A program made the translations under genes and the position numbers. From an uncultured Porphyromonas sp. (GTDB taxonomy: Bacteria; Bacteroidota; Bacteroidia; Bacteroidales; Porphyromonadaceae), in the NCBI GenBank assembly GCA_902465775.1, contig CABQOJ010000059.1, forward strand, positions 1 through 7,099: a DNA stretch of 7,099 bases. Reading direction: 5' to 3'. The notes beneath the pieces were generated by a model, which ran no database searches, was not told the DNA's origin, and worked only from the letters and a program-made list of their open reading frames with translations. This document shows, one piece after another, positions 6,924-7,099 of the stretch (positions are counted from its first letter, which is position 1; each line of letters starts with the position of its first letter).

Positions 6924-6962
6924 CAAAGGTAGCAAAATAGAGAGAATGGTGTGTGGCAAAAA
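6924..6962 (-). promoter_or_regulatory. Candidate Bacteroidota-type promoter of the secreted repeat-protein gene
   Basis: Read on the minus strand, TACCTTTG at 6931-6924 is an exact match to the Bacteroidota -7 consensus TAnnTTTG. A TTTTTG at 6962-6957 could serve as the -33 TTTG element. The gap between the two boxes is 25 nt, a little longer than the usual 17-23, so the upstream box is less certain. Transcription would begin about 20 nt before the ATG at 6898, giving a short leader. This also supports the internal start chosen for that gene, and it may drive the restriction-modification pair by readthrough. Confidence 0.5.
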
Positions 6963-7054
6963 GTTCCCAGACTGGGGAAATTCAACGCTGCCTCATTACA
7001 ATAATTTAGGCTCGACGACATATTGAAATGGCGCTGTGTCGGGGAAAAGTGATT

Positions 7055-7086
7055 TCCACGTGGATATTTCAAAATCTCCACGTGGG
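7055..7086. repeat. Pair of CCACGTGG palindromes spaced 22 bp start to start
   Basis: The perfect 10-bp palindrome TCCACGTGGA lies at 7055-7064 and a near copy, TCCACGTGGG, at 7077-7086. Their starts are 22 bp apart, about two helical turns. Around them, TTGAAAT (7023-7029) and ATTTCAA (7066-7072) form a further 7-bp inverted pair, and GGGGAA recurs at 6974, 7041 and 7084. This may be a repeated extragenic element or a double operator; the sequence alone does not decide. Confidence 0.5.
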
Positions 7087-7099
7087 GAATAAAAAATTC

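Larger units (their letters stand above)
6899..7099. other. Non-coding region upstream of the secreted repeat-protein gene
   Basis: No convincing gene lies in these 201 bases. Besides the candidate promoter and the palindrome pair, there is an inverted repeat CCCAG-A-CTGGG at 6966-6976, just upstream of the -33 region, which could be an operator. The minus-strand frame is open through most of the region, but its translation is low in complexity and lacks a plausible start signal. The window ends here, so the neighbouring gene on the right is not visible. Confidence 0.6.

Noticed and set aside
6899..7081. A 61-residue N-terminal extension of the secreted repeat protein
   Set aside because: It would bury the signal peptide, lies across the candidate promoter and palindromes, and has no domain character; the internal ATG at 6898 is preferred.

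Overview
The window looks like a chromosomal segment of a Bacteroidota bacterium, most likely a Porphyromonas-type species. This rests on the mid-range base composition (roughly 40-55% GC in the lines I counted), a Bacteroidota-style promoter (TAnnTTTG box) ahead of the first gene, weak or absent Shine-Dalgarno sites, a Bacteroidota-style secreted repeat protein, and lipid-modification genes. The genus is inferred from general character, not from a marker gene.

All six real genes lie on the minus strand and read from right to left. (1) 6233-6898: a small secreted protein with five 17-residue tandem repeats. It is preceded by a non-coding stretch (6899-7099) holding a candidate promoter and two CACGTG-centred palindromic repeats. 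(2) 5350-6210: a DNA adenine methyltransferase strikingly like E. coli YhdJ, the ATGCAT methylase. (3) 4234-5346: begins 3 nt after the methyltransferase stop and is probably the cognate restriction endonuclease. Together they make a compact type II restriction-modification (R-M) pair. (4) 2348-4141: a five-helix inner-membrane phosphoethanolamine transferase of the EptC/CptA type with its catalytic residues intact. (5) 699-2351: a tandem paralogue with the same architecture that has lost most metal ligands and the catalytic threonine, so probably a pseudoenzyme. (6) 1-705: the N-terminal 235 residues of a XerC-like tyrosine recombinase, cut by the window edge before its HxxR and tyrosine motifs.

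Genes 4, 5 and 6 are joined by overlapping stop/start codons (4 nt and 7 nt), so they form one translationally coupled operon. Genes 1, 2 and 3 are separated by only 22 and 3 nt, so readthrough from the promoter of gene 1 into the R-M pair is plausible. A 92-nt gap with a short hairpin separates the two groups.

The most interesting points are the active/degenerate EptC-like pair, its coupling to a recombinase gene, the pairing of a YhdJ-type methylase (an orphan in E. coli) with a candidate nuclease whose active-site motif is unusual, and the repeat protein with its palindrome-rich upstream region. I see no RNA gene, CRISPR array or insertion sequence.
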